In this document: positions 1 to 7,710 of the stretch, in pieces | Layout of the letters: each line of letters starts with the position of its first letter | Numbering within the stretch: the stretch's first letter is position 1 | From: Dehalococcoidia bacterium | Lineage (GTDB): Bacteria; Chloroflexota; Dehalococcoidia; CAUJGQ01 | DNA: 38,759 nucleotides | Assembly (NCBI GenBank): GCA_035310145.1 | Contig: DATGEL010000099.1 | Location: 1 to 38,759, forward strand | Direction: 5' to 3' | The notes under the pieces: generated by a model | Database searches by the model: none | The model's input: only the letters and a program-made list of their open reading frames with translations | What the model was told of the DNA's origin: nothing | Position numbers and translations under genes: made by a program

Positions 1-1
1 G

Positions 2-136
2 GCGGTGGTGCTGCCCAACACGGGCAGTGGCGCGGCCACGGCCGGTGGCCCGCGGGCGCTGGCCCTGCTCAGCCTGCTGCTGGGCGCGGGGCTGCTCGGC
101 GCCTCCGGCCTCATCGCTCTCCGCAAGTCGCGCTAA
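2..136 (+). CDS. C-terminus of an LPXTG-type cell-wall-anchored protein (partial)
   Basis: Only the last 44 codons are in the window; the frame enters from the left edge and stops with TAA at 134-136. The peptide has the three parts of a sortase sorting signal: LPNTG at about residues 4-8 of the fragment, a Gly/Ala/Leu-rich hydrophobic stretch (ALALLSLLLGAGLLG...), and a short basic tail ending RKSR. In known systems sortase cuts between T and G and links the protein to the envelope. The rest of the protein lies outside the window, so its function is unknown. A hairpin follows the stop, which fits the end of a transcription unit. No sortase gene is in the window. Confidence 0.72.
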   Translation, partial: AVVLPNTGSGAATAGGPRALALLSLLLGAGLLGASGLIALRKSR

Positions 137-171
137 GGCGACACCGGCGATTTCGGTAACGGCACGAGAAG

Positions 172-197
172 GCGGGCGGGTGAATCAACTCGCCCGC
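172..197 (+). terminator. Intrinsic terminator after the LPXTG gene
   Basis: A ten-pair stem (172-181 with 188-197, one G-T pair) has a six-base loop and is followed on the plus strand by TTTCGTT. It lies 35 bases after the TAA of the LPXTG gene and before the end of the convergent ABC-F gene. The T tract is short, so efficiency is uncertain. Confidence 0.5.
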
Positions 198-243
198 TTT
201 CGTTGTGCCAGGGAAGTGCGGTCGGCATCGAGGGCGAGTCGCT

Positions 244-1848
244 TCAGATCGCCTCGGGGCGGAGCGCTTCGAGCCGCCCGTCGCGCAGGTCAAGCAGCCG
301 CCTGGCGAAGCGTTGAATGAAATGGCGATCGTGCGAGACGGCGATCACCGTGCCGCGAAACTCGGCCAGCGCCTCCTCGAAGCGCTCGCTGCTCTCGATA
401 TCGAGATGGTTCATCGGTTCATCCAGCACCAGCAGGTTGACGCCGCGCAGCACCAGCAGGCCCAGTGCCAGCCTGGCTCGCTGGCCGTAGCTCAGCCGCT
501 CGACCGCGGTCAGCGCTTCATCGCCGCCGAAGAGAAAGCGGTGCAGGAACGCGCGCGCCGCGCCCTCGTCCAGCGGCGCCGCCTCCCGCACATGCATGAG
601 GGCGGAGCGGCCCGCGGTCAGCCCTTCGTGCTGCTGCGAGAGATAGCCGGGCACGACGCCGGCGCCAAGCCGCGCGCTGCCGCGATCGGGCGGCTGCTGG
701 CCGAGCAAGACGCGCAGCAGCGTCGTCTTGCCGCAGCCGTTCGGTCCGCTGATGACGACGCGCTCCCCATTGCGCAGCTCCAGCGAGAGACGGTCGAAGA
801 TCACACGTTCGGCGAAGGCCAGATCGATCTCGCGCAGCTCGGCCACGATCTCGCCGCCGCGCCGGGCCCCGGCGATCTCCGCCTTCAGCCCCCAGTGTTG
901 CGCGGGCTTCTCCACCTTCGCTTGTGAATCGAGCGTGCGTTCCAGCTTGCGCTCGCGCACCTTCGCCGTGCGCGCCACCTTCTTGCCGATGCGGCGGTGG
1001 TAGTCGTTGGCGCTGGTGGCGTCGAAACGCGCCGCATGCGCCTTCACGCGGCGAATATCCTCGCGCACGCGCCGAATCTCGTCCTGCTGGCGCCGGTAGG
1101 CATCGAGCTGGCTCTCGCGCTCCTGCGCAACGGCGGCGAGATAGCCGCTGTAACCGCCGGCGAACCGGCGCGGCCCGCCGCCGTCTGCGGTGAGCGCATA
1201 GACCGCGGAGACAACCGCGTCGACCAGGGCGCGGTCGTGCGAGATCAGCAATACGCTGCCACGAAACTGCTGCAGCCAGCGTTGCAGCCAGGCCTGCGCC
1301 TCAAGATCGAGATGATTGCTCGGCTCATCGAGCAGCAGGAACGGGGCCGGCCGGCTGAGCAGCGCCGCCAGGCCGAGGCGGGCGCGCTCGCCGCCGCTGA
1401 GCAGATCGTACGCGCGGTCGGGCGGCAGGTGCGCCAGGCCCAGCCCGCGCAGCACCCCCTCCAGATCGGCGAAGGCGGGCCAGCCGCCCTGGGCCTCGAA
1501 GGCGTCGGCCAGCGCCAGCGCCTCGTCCGCGCCGCGCTCCTCGCGGGCAGCAAGGCGGTGGCCGAGGCGCCAGAGTCGCTCGATCGCCGGCGCGGCGGAC
1601 GCGGCGTCCGCAACCTCGCCGGCGAAGGCGCCCTGCGGCAAATAGGCATCGGGCAGGCCGGCAAAGGCGCCGGAGACGGAGCCGGCATCCGGCGCCTCGA
1701 TACCGGCGATCAGGCGCGCCAGCGTGCTCTTGCCGCAGCCGTTCGGGCCGATCAGCGCGACCTTCTCATGCTCGCCCACAGTCAGGCTGGCATCGGCAAG
1801 CACGCGGTGGCCGCCGTACTGCTTGCCGACGCGATCTACGCGTAACAT
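244..1848 (-). CDS. ABC-F family ATPase (ribosome-associated type)
   Basis: A soluble protein of 534 aa with two ATP-binding cassettes and no membrane segment. Cassette 1 has Walker A GPNGCGKST at about 34-42, signature LSGGE at 150-154 and Walker B LLLDEP near 171-176. Cassette 2 has GPNGCGKTT at 368-376, signature LSYGQ at 452-456 and LLVLDEP near 472. A charged helical linker at about 242-310 matches the P-site tRNA interaction motif region of ABC-F proteins. The family acts on the ribosome, either in translation control or in protection from 50S antibiotics; sequence alone does not separate these. The ATG at 1848 was chosen because GGAGGGG lies just upstream; the frame stays open further upstream through the leader terminator, but that extension is not ABC-like. 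A terminator 37 bases before the start suggests expression by read-through. Confidence 0.9.
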   Translation of the reverse strand: MLRVDRVGKQYGGHRVLADASLTVGEHEKVALIGPNGCGKSTLARLIAGIEAPDAGSVSGAFAGLPDAYLPQGAFAGEVADAASAAPAIERLWRLGHRLAAREERGADEALALADAFEAQGGWPAFADLEGVLRGLGLAHLPPDRAYDLLSGGERARLGLAALLSRPAPFLLLDEPSNHLDLEAQAWLQRWLQQFRGSVLLISHDRALVDAVVSAVYALTADGGGPRRFAGGYSGYLAAVAQERESQLDAYRRQQDEIRRVREDIRRVKAHAARFDATSANDYHRRIGKKVARTAKVRERKLERTLDSQAKVEKPAQHWGLKAEIAGARRGGEIVAELREIDLAFAERVIFDRLSLELRNGERVVISGPNGCGKTTLLRVLLGQQPPDRGSARLGAGVVPGYLSQQHEGLTAGRSALMHVREAAPLDEGAARAFLHRFLFGGDEALTAVERLSYGQRARLALGLLVLRGVNLLVLDEPMNHLDIESSERFEEALAEFRGTVIAVSHDRHFIQRFARRLLDLRDGRLEALRPEAI

Positions 1849-1878
1849 AGCCCCTCCCCCTGCCCGGACGCGGGCAAC

Positions 1879-1911
1879 AAAAAAGAGATCACGGCCATAC
1901 GGCGTGATCTC
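1879..1911 (-). promoter_or_regulatory. Leader terminator (putative attenuator) of the ABC-F gene
   Basis: On the minus strand a perfect nine-pair stem (1903-1911 with 1885-1893, nine-base loop) runs directly into TTTTTTGTT (1884-1876). This is a textbook intrinsic terminator that works only in the minus direction. No minus-strand gene lies upstream; the next gene (2188-2919) is divergent. The hairpin therefore sits inside the ABC-F leader, about 30 bases before its Shine-Dalgarno sequence. Several antibiotic-resistance ABC-F genes are known to be controlled by ribosome-mediated transcription attenuation, and this layout fits. I could not identify a convincing anti-terminator by eye. A possible extended -10 (TGCTACGCT) lies at about 2059-2067 on the minus strand. 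Confidence 0.68.
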
Positions 1912-1987
1912 CGGCAGATGCATTCGCGGAACGCGGGCGCTGCAGGCCCACCGGTCCAGCCAGGATGAAGCGCGCGGGCGCGGCCAT
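1889..1987 (-). CDS. Possible leader peptide of the ABC-F attenuator
   Basis: A 32-codon open frame starts at ATG 1987, begins MAAPARFILAG and ends AVWP, with its TGA at 1891-1889 inside the terminator stem. A ribosome finishing this frame would cover the hairpin, as expected for ribosome-mediated attenuation. An in-frame ATG at 2011 would give 40 residues. Neither start has a strong Shine-Dalgarno sequence, and the other two frames are also open here (one runs 1991 to 1836, past the ABC-F start), so which frame is translated, if any, is undecided. Confidence 0.3.
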   Translation of the reverse strand: MAAPARFILAGPVGLQRPRSANASAGDHAVWP

Positions 1988-2187
1988 GCATGGCCCGCGC
2001 GTTCGTCCCATCTGCCCCGGCTAGCCGGCCATCGCAACCTCTTCGCTGTACTGCCCTCAGCGTAGCACGCGCCCGCCGTCCTCGCCAGACCGCGTCCGGC
2101 GCCGCGCCGGCGGTTTTCTCATCGCCGGGCCGAACCGGCGGCGCCGTTCCGCTCGTGATCGGATCAGTTGACGCGACGGAGCGTGCC

Positions 2188-2919
2188 ATGAACCCGGGCA
2201 GCATCGACGAGGGCGAGTTCAGTCGCAGCACCTTCTGTGAGCGCCGAATGACTTGCGCGGTCGCCGGCGCCGTGGCGGCGCTGGCTCTGCTGCTCAACGC
2301 CTGCACCGGCGGCAGCGCCGCGAAGCCGAGCGTCACCGGAGCCAACGCCGTCAGTCCCACGGCCACGGCCACGCTTGCCCCGCCGGCCGTCTCGCCAGAA
2401 GCGGCTGCGCCGAGCGCGGCAGGCAGTGCCGGCGTCGCCCCCGTCTTCGCCGCGCCGCGTCCGTCCGCCGCCACGCCTGCCCCGGCGACGCCGGCCGCCA
2501 CGCCGGCAGCGGGCAAGCGCCGCCGACCCGTCGCGGCCGACGCCCAGCAGGTCGTGCTCGACTTCCGGCGGCGGGGCATTCCGCTGGGGCAGACGGTCAG
2601 TCTCACTGCTGCCGACGATCCGGATCAGCTCCTCGGTCAGGTGGGGGGCTATACCAGCAAAACGGTCTTCGCTGACTCACGCCTGGACGATGGCTCGGCC
2701 TCCCCTTCGGTGCAGTCGGGCGGCGCCGTCGAGTTCTTTGCCAGCCAGCGCGACGCGCAGCGCCGCTTCACGCAACTGCTGGCCGCGCAGAAGGGCGCCG
2801 GCCAACCGGAGCAGCTCTTCCACGATGGCGACGTGGTGCTCCGCCTCTCGCCCAGGCTGAAGGCCGACCAGGTGAGCGAATACGAGATCAGCGCGCGGCT
2901 GGCGCTGGCCGGGCGTTGA
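2188..2919 (+). CDS. Putative lipoprotein with Ala/Pro/Thr-rich linker, unknown function
   Basis: A 243-aa product. The ATG at 2188 follows CGGAG at a usual distance and gives a lipoprotein signal: a basic ERR, then a hydrophobic stretch and the lipobox L-N-A-C near residue 40. A later ATG at 2248 would lose the basic residues, so it was not used. Residues of about 45-115 are a low-complexity Ala/Pro/Thr linker, typical of surface lipoproteins. The C-terminal 120 residues form a compact region with motifs such as GGAVEFFASQRDAQRRF and DGDVVLRLSP. I do not recognise a named family. It is divergent from the ABC-F gene and precedes the molybdenum hydroxylase gene by 147 bases, so a link with either is not shown. 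Confidence 0.7.
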   Translation: MNPGSIDEGEFSRSTFCERRMTCAVAGAVAALALLLNACTGGSAAKPSVTGANAVSPTATATLAPPAVSPEAAAPSAAGSAGVAPVFAAPRPSAATPAPATPAATPAAGKRRRPVAADAQQVVLDFRRRGIPLGQTVSLTAADDPDQLLGQVGGYTSKTVFADSRLDDGSASPSVQSGGAVEFFASQRDAQRRFTQLLAAQKGAGQPEQLFHDGDVVLRLSPRLKADQVSEYEISARLALAGR

Positions 2920-2998
2920 GCCAACTGCTCGCCGAAGCCGCAAGCCCCGATGGCCTCCACCAGATGGTAACCGTTGGCACACGGGCGGCAGGATCGCC

Positions 2999-3027
2999 TT
3001 GACTTCCCCCGGAGCGCCGCTCAGAAT
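2999..3027 (+). promoter_or_regulatory. Candidate sigma-70 promoter for the CoxL-like gene
   Basis: TTGACT (2999-3004) is separated by 17 bases from CAGAAT (3022-3027), close to consensus -35 and -10 boxes at ideal spacing. It lies about 40 bases before the start of the molybdenum hydroxylase gene. Called by eye only. Confidence 0.4.
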
Positions 3028-3066
3028 CGTGGGGCCACGTCGTATGGACAACAGGAGGCGGCGCTC

Positions 3067-5412
3067 ATGACGAGCCAGGTCGACCTACCCAAGCTGGTTG
3101 GCGCCCGCGTGAAACGGCGCGAAGACCCGCGGCTGATCACGGGCAACGGCCAGTACACGGACGACATCCAGTTGATGCACGGCCTGCACATGGCGGTGCG
3201 CCGCAGCGAATACGGCCACGCGCGCATCACCCGCGTCGACACCTCGGCGGCGAAGGGCATGCCCGGCGTCGTCGCCGTGCTGACCGCCGACGACCTGACC
3301 GACGTGCTGGGGCCGATGCCCGCCGCGCCGGCCACGCCGGACACGAAGATCGCGCCGCGCAACGTGCTGACCAAAGACAAGGCCCGCCATGTCGGTGATC
3401 CGATCGCGGTGGTCGTGGCCGAGGATCGCTACCTGGCGCGCGACGCGGTGGACGCGATCGAGGTCGAGTTCGAAGAGCTGCCGGCCGTTGTCGATCTCGA
3501 AGCGGCGATGGCGCCCGGGGCGCCGAAGGTACACGACCAGTTCGACGACAACGTCGCCTTCTACTGGACGCTGCATACCGGCGAAGTAGACGAGGCGTTT
3601 GCCAACGCGGGCGTCGTCGTCAAGCAGCGCATGGAGAGCCAGCGTCTGCAAGGCGTGCCGCTGGAGACGCGGGCGATCCTGGCCGACTACCAGCCCGGCG
3701 AAGACCACCTGACGCTCTGGTCCTCGACGCAGGCGCCGCACCTGCTGAAACCGATCATCGGCGGCCTGCTGGGCATGCCGGAGAACCATGTGCGCGTGGT
3801 TGCGCCGGAAGTCGGCGGCGGCTTCGGCGTCAAGGCCGACCTCTATCCCGAGGAGGTGCTCTGCTGCGTGCTCTCCAGGCGGCTGGGCCAGCCGGTGAAG
3901 TACGTGGAGACGCGCTCGGAGAACTTCCAGGCGACGGTGCACGGCCGCGGCCAGCTCGGCGAGTACGAGATCGCGGCCACGCGCGACGGCAAGGTCACCG
4001 GTCTGCGCGTCAAGATCCTCGCCGACCTCGGCGCCTACCAGGGCTTCTTCGGCAACGTCGTACCCACGCTCTCCGGCCTGATGCTGACCGGCGTCTACAC
4101 GATCCCGGCGGTGCACTGCGACATCTACGGCCTCTTCACCAACAAGACCTCGACCGGCGCCTACCGCGGCGCCGGCCGGCCGGAGGCGACCTACTACATC
4201 GAGCGGATGATGGACCTGCTGGCGCGCGAGCTGAACATGGACCCGGTCGAACTGCGCCGGCGCAACCTGATTCCGACCGAAGCGTTCCCGTACCAGACCG
4301 CCTGCGGCATGCTCTACGAGAGCGCGAACTACGGCCCGGCGCTGCAGAAGGCGCTGGAGCTGGTCGGCTACGACCGCGTGCGTGAGCAGCAGCGCGGCGG
4401 GCCGGAGAACGGCAAGTACGTCGGCATCGGCGTCTCGACCTGGACGGAGATCTGCGGCTTCGGCCCCTCGGCGGCACTGCCGGGCGTCGGCGGCTGGGAG
4501 ATGGGCAAGGTCACGATCGAGCGCACGGGCATGATTACCGTGCACACGGGCGCCTCGCCGCACGGCCAGGGCCAGGAGACGAGCTTCGCGCAGATCGTGG
4601 CCGACGAGTTTGGCGTGCCCTTCGAGAACATTCGCGTGATTCACGGCGACACGGACAAGGTCGCGCACGGCGTCGGCACCTTCGGCAGCCGCGGCACCAC
4701 CGTGGGCGGGGCCGCGATCCTGATGTCGATCAACAAGGTCAAAGAGAAGATGAAGAAGTTCGCGGCCAACATGATGGACGCGAACGAGGACGACCTCGAC
4801 GTGAGCGGCGGCCGCGTCTGGGTGAAGGGCTCGCCGGAAAAGGGCGTCTCGATCGGCGAGGTAGCCGCGGCGGCCTACTTCCCCGCCGCCTTCCCACCGG
4901 ACACGGAGCCGGGGCTGGAAGCGACGAGCTACTTCGAGCCGCCGAACTTCGCCTTCCCCTTCGGCGTGCACGCGGCCGTGGTCGAGGTCGACAGCGACAC
5001 CGGCCAAATCGCGCTGAAGAAGTACGTGGCCGTGGACGATTGCGGCGTGGTGATCAGCCCGCTGCTGGTGGCCGGCCAGGTGCACGGCGGCGTGGCGCAG
5101 GGCGTCGGCCAGGCGTTCTACGAAGACGTGGTCTACGACGAGCACGGCCAGCTGATCAGCGGCACGCTGATGGACTACGCCCTGCCGCACGCGGAGGATT
5201 TCCCCACCTTCGAGCTGGACAAGACGGTGACGCCGAACCCGATGAACCCGCTGGGCGCCAAGGGCATCGGCGAGGCGGGCACGATCGCGGCCTCGCCCAC
5301 GGTCGTCAGCGCCGTGGTCGACGCGCTCAAGCCGCTGGGCATCAAGCACATCGACATGCCGCTGAAGCCGGAGCGCGTCTGGCGCACGATCCAGGCGGCC
5401 CGGCCCTCGTGA
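3067..5412 (+). CDS. Xanthine dehydrogenase/CO dehydrogenase family molybdopterin-binding subunit (CoxL-like, form II type)
   Basis: A 781-aa protein of the molybdenum hydroxylase large-subunit family, which oxidises purines, aldehydes, CO or other heteroaromatic compounds at a molybdopterin-cytosine-dinucleotide centre. The N-terminus (RREDPRLITGNGQYTDDI) and the GGGFG motif in EVGGGFGVKADLYPEE are typical. The active-site loop reads AYRGAGR (residues 365-371), the form seen in form II CoxL-like enzymes; genuine form I CO dehydrogenase has AYRCSFR. The catalytic glutamate is in GEAG, Glu736. CO oxidation is therefore unlikely and the substrate is unknown. Start ATG 3067 follows AGGAGG. The FAD (CoxM) and 2Fe-2S (CoxS) subunits that usually accompany it are not in the window. 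A candidate promoter lies at 2999-3027. Confidence 0.9.
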   Translation: MTSQVDLPKLVGARVKRREDPRLITGNGQYTDDIQLMHGLHMAVRRSEYGHARITRVDTSAAKGMPGVVAVLTADDLTDVLGPMPAAPATPDTKIAPRNVLTKDKARHVGDPIAVVVAEDRYLARDAVDAIEVEFEELPAVVDLEAAMAPGAPKVHDQFDDNVAFYWTLHTGEVDEAFANAGVVVKQRMESQRLQGVPLETRAILADYQPGEDHLTLWSSTQAPHLLKPIIGGLLGMPENHVRVVAPEVGGGFGVKADLYPEEVLCCVLSRRLGQPVKYVETRSENFQATVHGRGQLGEYEIAATRDGKVTGLRVKILADLGAYQGFFGNVVPTLSGLMLTGVYTIPAVHCDIYGLFTNKTSTGAYRGAGRPEATYYIERMMDLLARELNMDPVELRRRNLIPTEAFPYQTACGMLYESANYGPALQKALELVGYDRVREQQRGGPENGKYVGIGVSTWTEICGFGPSAALPGVGGWEMGKVTIERTGMITVHTGASPHGQGQETSFAQIVADEFGVPFENIRVIHGDTDKVAHGVGTFGSRGTTVGGAAILMSINKVKEKMKKFAANMMDANEDDLDVSGGRVWVKGSPEKGVSIGEVAAAAYFPAAFPPDTEPGLEATSYFEPPNFAFPFGVHAAVVEVDSDTGQIALKKYVAVDDCGVVISPLLVAGQVHGGVAQGVGQAFYEDVVYDEHGQLISGTLMDYALPHAEDFPTFELDKTVTPNPMNPLGAKGIGEAGTIAASPTVVSAVVDALKPLGIKHIDMPLKPERVWRTIQAARPS

Positions 5413-5419
5413 CAGGGAA

Positions 5420-5513
5420 CGGGGAATAGGGAATAGAAGGGCATAGGGTAGGGGACGCTCCTCGTTCCTCGTCCCCTATTTCCTATTTTCTCGCTTCTAT
5501 TTTCTCGTAACGG
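5420..5513. repeat. Imperfect inverted repeat between convergent genes
   Basis: A purine-rich arm (GGGAATAGGGAATAGAAGG... to TAGGGGACG) is mirrored by a pyrimidine-rich arm (CGTCCCCTATTTCC... to TTCTATTTTCTCGT), with about ten bases between. The composition is A/T-richer than the surroundings and resembles dispersed intergenic repeats. It may serve as a two-way terminator for the convergent CoxL-like and FKBP genes, since each strand ends in a T-rich or A-rich arm. Confidence 0.55.
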
Positions 5514-5524
5514 CTCTCCGCCTG

Positions 5525-6961
5525 CTACTGGGCGCTCAGCAGCTCGACGTCGTAGGTGAGCCGGGCGCAGGGCGGGATCACCGGTATTTGGCCGACCGCG
5601 CCATATCCCAGCGCGTAGGGCACGATGATGCGGCGCTTGCCGCCGACGTTCATGCCCGCGATGCCGAGGTCCAGGCCGTTGACCACCTGCCCGAGTCCCA
5701 GGGTGAAGCTGACCGGCTGCCCGCTCTGGCCGGGGGAGCGATCGATCACGGTGCCGTCGTCCAGGTAGCCGGTGTAGTTCACGGTCACGAGCTGGCCTGG
5801 CTGCGCCGTCGCACCGCTGCCCATGCTGATCTCCTGGTACTGCAATCCGGAAGGTGAACTCACCAGCGGCCCGGCGCCCGCCGGCAGTGCGGGCACGCCC
5901 GGCGGATAGGCAGAGGCCGGCGGGCAGGCCGAGGCCGGGAAGCTCGTGCCCGTGGGGGCCGGCGTGGCCGCGCTGCCGGCGGGCGCCGGGCTCCGGCTCG
6001 GGGTGGCGGGCGGCGGTGTAGCCGCGGCGGGGCTGCGGGTCGCTGCGGCCGGTGGCGCCGGCGTTGGCGTGGTACTGGCGGCAGCGGCCGGCGGCGCTCC
6101 CAGCGACTGCAGAGAGAACACGCCGTTGCTCCACTTGTAGACCTCGGTCGAGGTCGTGGTGGTCGTGCCGGCCGCCGGTAGCGACGGGTCGGGCGCCACG
6201 CCGGCGGCGAGCGTGACGGTGTCCGTGTCCGTGACGGTGGCCACCAGCTCGCTGATGCCGTCGCCGTCGAGATCCTTGAAGATCCAATCGACGCTCTCGT
6301 CGTGCTCCAGTGTGTAGGCCGCGTGGCTGCTGTCGATGTCCTGCAGCGCATCGACGCGCGACCAGGCCGTGGTCAACGTCAGGTCGTAGATCTGCACCAC
6401 GGTCTCGGTGCGCTGCAGCGTGTCGCTGAAGGCGCCATCCGCGGTGTAGGCGACGGTGAAGACGCGGTAGCTCTGGCCGGGCGGGCTGGCGAGGGCGGTG
6501 ATGTCGGTCAGGTGTTCGGCCAGCCAGATGTCGTCGCCCTGGAGCTGCACGCCTGCGTAGCCGCCCAGGGCGAGCTGCCACTGCTGCCCGTCCCACTGCA
6601 GGTAGTTGACGAGCAGCCACTCGCTGTTGTCTTCGAAGCGCGGGTAGATCGTGGCGATGAAGACGACGTAGCCGCCGGGCGCGTCGGGCATGTCGGCCCG
6701 CGCCCACTTGCGCACCGGCAGCCGCGTCGAGCCCTGCAGGTCCGCCGGCAGCACGGCGCGCACGGCGTCGTCGTTCTGAATGGGCGGCGCGGGCTGCGGC
6801 GCCGTGGTGGCCGTGGTGGCCGTGCTGCGCGGCGTGGCCGTGGCCGAAGGGCTCGCCTGGCCGCGCGTACCGCCGGGCGCAAACGCTGCCGCGGCCAGCA
6901 ACAAACCGGCCGCGCTCGCCACCAACCAGGGCAGGCGTCTACCCGCCGACCAGGCGGCCAT
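5525..6961 (-). CDS. Secreted protein with C-terminal FKBP-type peptidyl-prolyl isomerase domain
   Basis: A 478-aa product. Residues 1-36 form a Sec signal (hydrophobic LPWLVASAAGLLLAAAAFA). Residues of about 60-280 form an unnamed domain containing the FG-GAP-like segment DLDGDGISELVATV. Residues of about 290-370 are a Pro/Ala/Thr linker. The last 105 residues are an FKBP domain: VTVNYTGYLDDGTVIDRS, VVNGLDLGIAGMNVGGKRRIIVP, YDVELLSAQ. FKBPs speed cis-trans isomerisation at proline bonds; here it would act outside the membrane. Start ATG 6961 follows GGGGAGGG. Joining an unknown secreted domain to an FKBP through a long linker is uncommon. The isomerase call is firm; the N-terminal role is unknown. 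Confidence 0.85.
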   Translation of the reverse strand: MAAWSAGRRLPWLVASAAGLLLAAAAFAPGGTRGQASPSATATPRSTATTATTAPQPAPPIQNDDAVRAVLPADLQGSTRLPVRKWARADMPDAPGGYVVFIATIYPRFEDNSEWLLVNYLQWDGQQWQLALGGYAGVQLQGDDIWLAEHLTDITALASPPGQSYRVFTVAYTADGAFSDTLQRTETVVQIYDLTLTTAWSRVDALQDIDSSHAAYTLEHDESVDWIFKDLDGDGISELVATVTDTDTVTLAAGVAPDPSLPAAGTTTTTSTEVYKWSNGVFSLQSLGAPPAAAASTTPTPAPPAAATRSPAAATPPPATPSRSPAPAGSAATPAPTGTSFPASACPPASAYPPGVPALPAGAGPLVSSPSGLQYQEISMGSGATAQPGQLVTVNYTGYLDDGTVIDRSPGQSGQPVSFTLGLGQVVNGLDLGIAGMNVGGKRRIIVPYALGYGAVGQIPVIPPCARLTYDVELLSAQ

Positions 6962-7051
6962 CGCGACCCTCCCCGCGCGCCGGCTCGCCTTGCAATCGCG
7001 GCGCGATCGAGCGAAGCGCTGCCGGCCCCGTGGCAGTGTAGGCAGAGATCG

Positions 7052-7645
7052 CTATGCCGCGCCAGCGCCCGCCGCAGAGGCTCGCTGGCGGCGGCGCTCT
7101 CGGTGGGAGCGCCGCGTTCGCTCCCGCCCGCCTTCCGGCCAGCGCAGCGCGAGCGGTTGGTCAAACGGCAACTTCTGCCAGCCGTCTGCCGCCTCGCGCA
7201 GGACGGCGCAGACGCGGCGCAGGCCAACGACATCCATCGGCACGCGCCCGATACGCACGGCCGACTGCGCCTCGTTCAACCGCCTCAGCGCCTGCTGCGC
7301 GTTCGCGTCGGCGCCCTCGGCTACGATCGCATCGAGCGCCCCGGCCACGACCTCGGCTTGCAGCAGCAGCTCAGCGTTGGCGCGCAGCAGCGTCCGTGAA
7401 CGCTCCGCGGCGTGCGGGCGTTGGCGGCCCGACACGACCGTTATGCTGCCAAAGAGCACGCCGTCCGCCACGCTGCCCCAGAAGCCGCCAGTCAGCCCCA
7501 GCTCGCGTTCGATCACGAAATGCACGAGGTCGTGCGGCAACGGCAGGATGCGGCCGGCGCCGGACACGCGCAGGCACACGCCGTCATGGCGGTAGGCGAT
7601 GCAGTGATACGTGCGCTCGCCGCTGCGAATGAACTCGACATCCAT
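7052..7645 (-). CDS. Conserved hypothetical protein
   Basis: A 197-aa soluble protein. The ATG at 7645 (MDVEFIRSGERTYHC) was chosen because the frame upstream runs only through the C/G-rich palindromic repeat and gives a Gly/Glu string. Notable segments are RHDGVCLRVSGAG, LPHDLVHFVIERELGL, GGFWGSVADGVLFGS and an Ala-rich helix at about 95-125. The pattern of LPHDL plus a GFWG segment looks like a conserved family of unknown function. The C-terminus is Arg/Ala-rich (about the last 20 residues), which may be poorly conserved. No catalytic motif or membrane segment is seen. It lies between an acyl-CoA synthetase and a secreted FKBP gene on the same strand, without tight spacing to either. Confidence 0.65.
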   Translation of the reverse strand: MDVEFIRSGERTYHCIAYRHDGVCLRVSGAGRILPLPHDLVHFVIERELGLTGGFWGSVADGVLFGSITVVSGRQRPHAAERSRTLLRANAELLLQAEVVAGALDAIVAEGADANAQQALRRLNEAQSAVRIGRVPMDVVGLRRVCAVLREAADGWQKLPFDQPLALRWPEGGRERTRRSHRERRRQRASAAGAGAA

Positions 7646-7672
7646 CGGTTGGCCCTCACCCTCACCCCCGTC

Positions 7673-7710
7673 CCCCTCTCCCTCTCCCAATCCTGGGAGA
7701 GGGAGAGGGG
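7673..7710. repeat. REP-like palindrome, copy A
   Basis: A perfect 17-pair stem of C/T against G/A sequence (7673-7689 with 7694-7710) with an ATCC loop, flanked by CTCACCCCCGTCC and GCGATCTTGGGG. Related palindromes with the same flanks lie at 14801-14850 and 14912-14960. It fills part of the 259-base gap between the hypothetical gene and the acyl-CoA synthetase gene; the rest of the gap (7711-7904) shows no gene or clear signal. Confidence 0.7.

Noticed and set aside
27-320. 97-codon frame over the left edge
   Set aside because: The correct frame is shifted and gives the LPNTG sorting signal; this one is Arg/Ser-rich and crosses the terminator.
1849-2037. N-terminal extension of the ABC-F frame to 2037
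   Set aside because: The extension reads through the leader terminator, has no similarity to ABC-F N-termini, and the ATG at 1848 has a clear ribosome-binding site.
3085-5349. 754-codon open frame antisense to the CoxL-like gene
   Set aside because: It is a shadow of high GC at third codon positions; the product is a His/Arg/Val-rich string without domains, while the plus-strand gene has full family motifs.
3067-5412. Aerobic CO dehydrogenase (form I CoxL)
   Set aside because: The active-site loop is AYRGAGR, not the AYRCSFR of form I, and coxM/coxS are absent.
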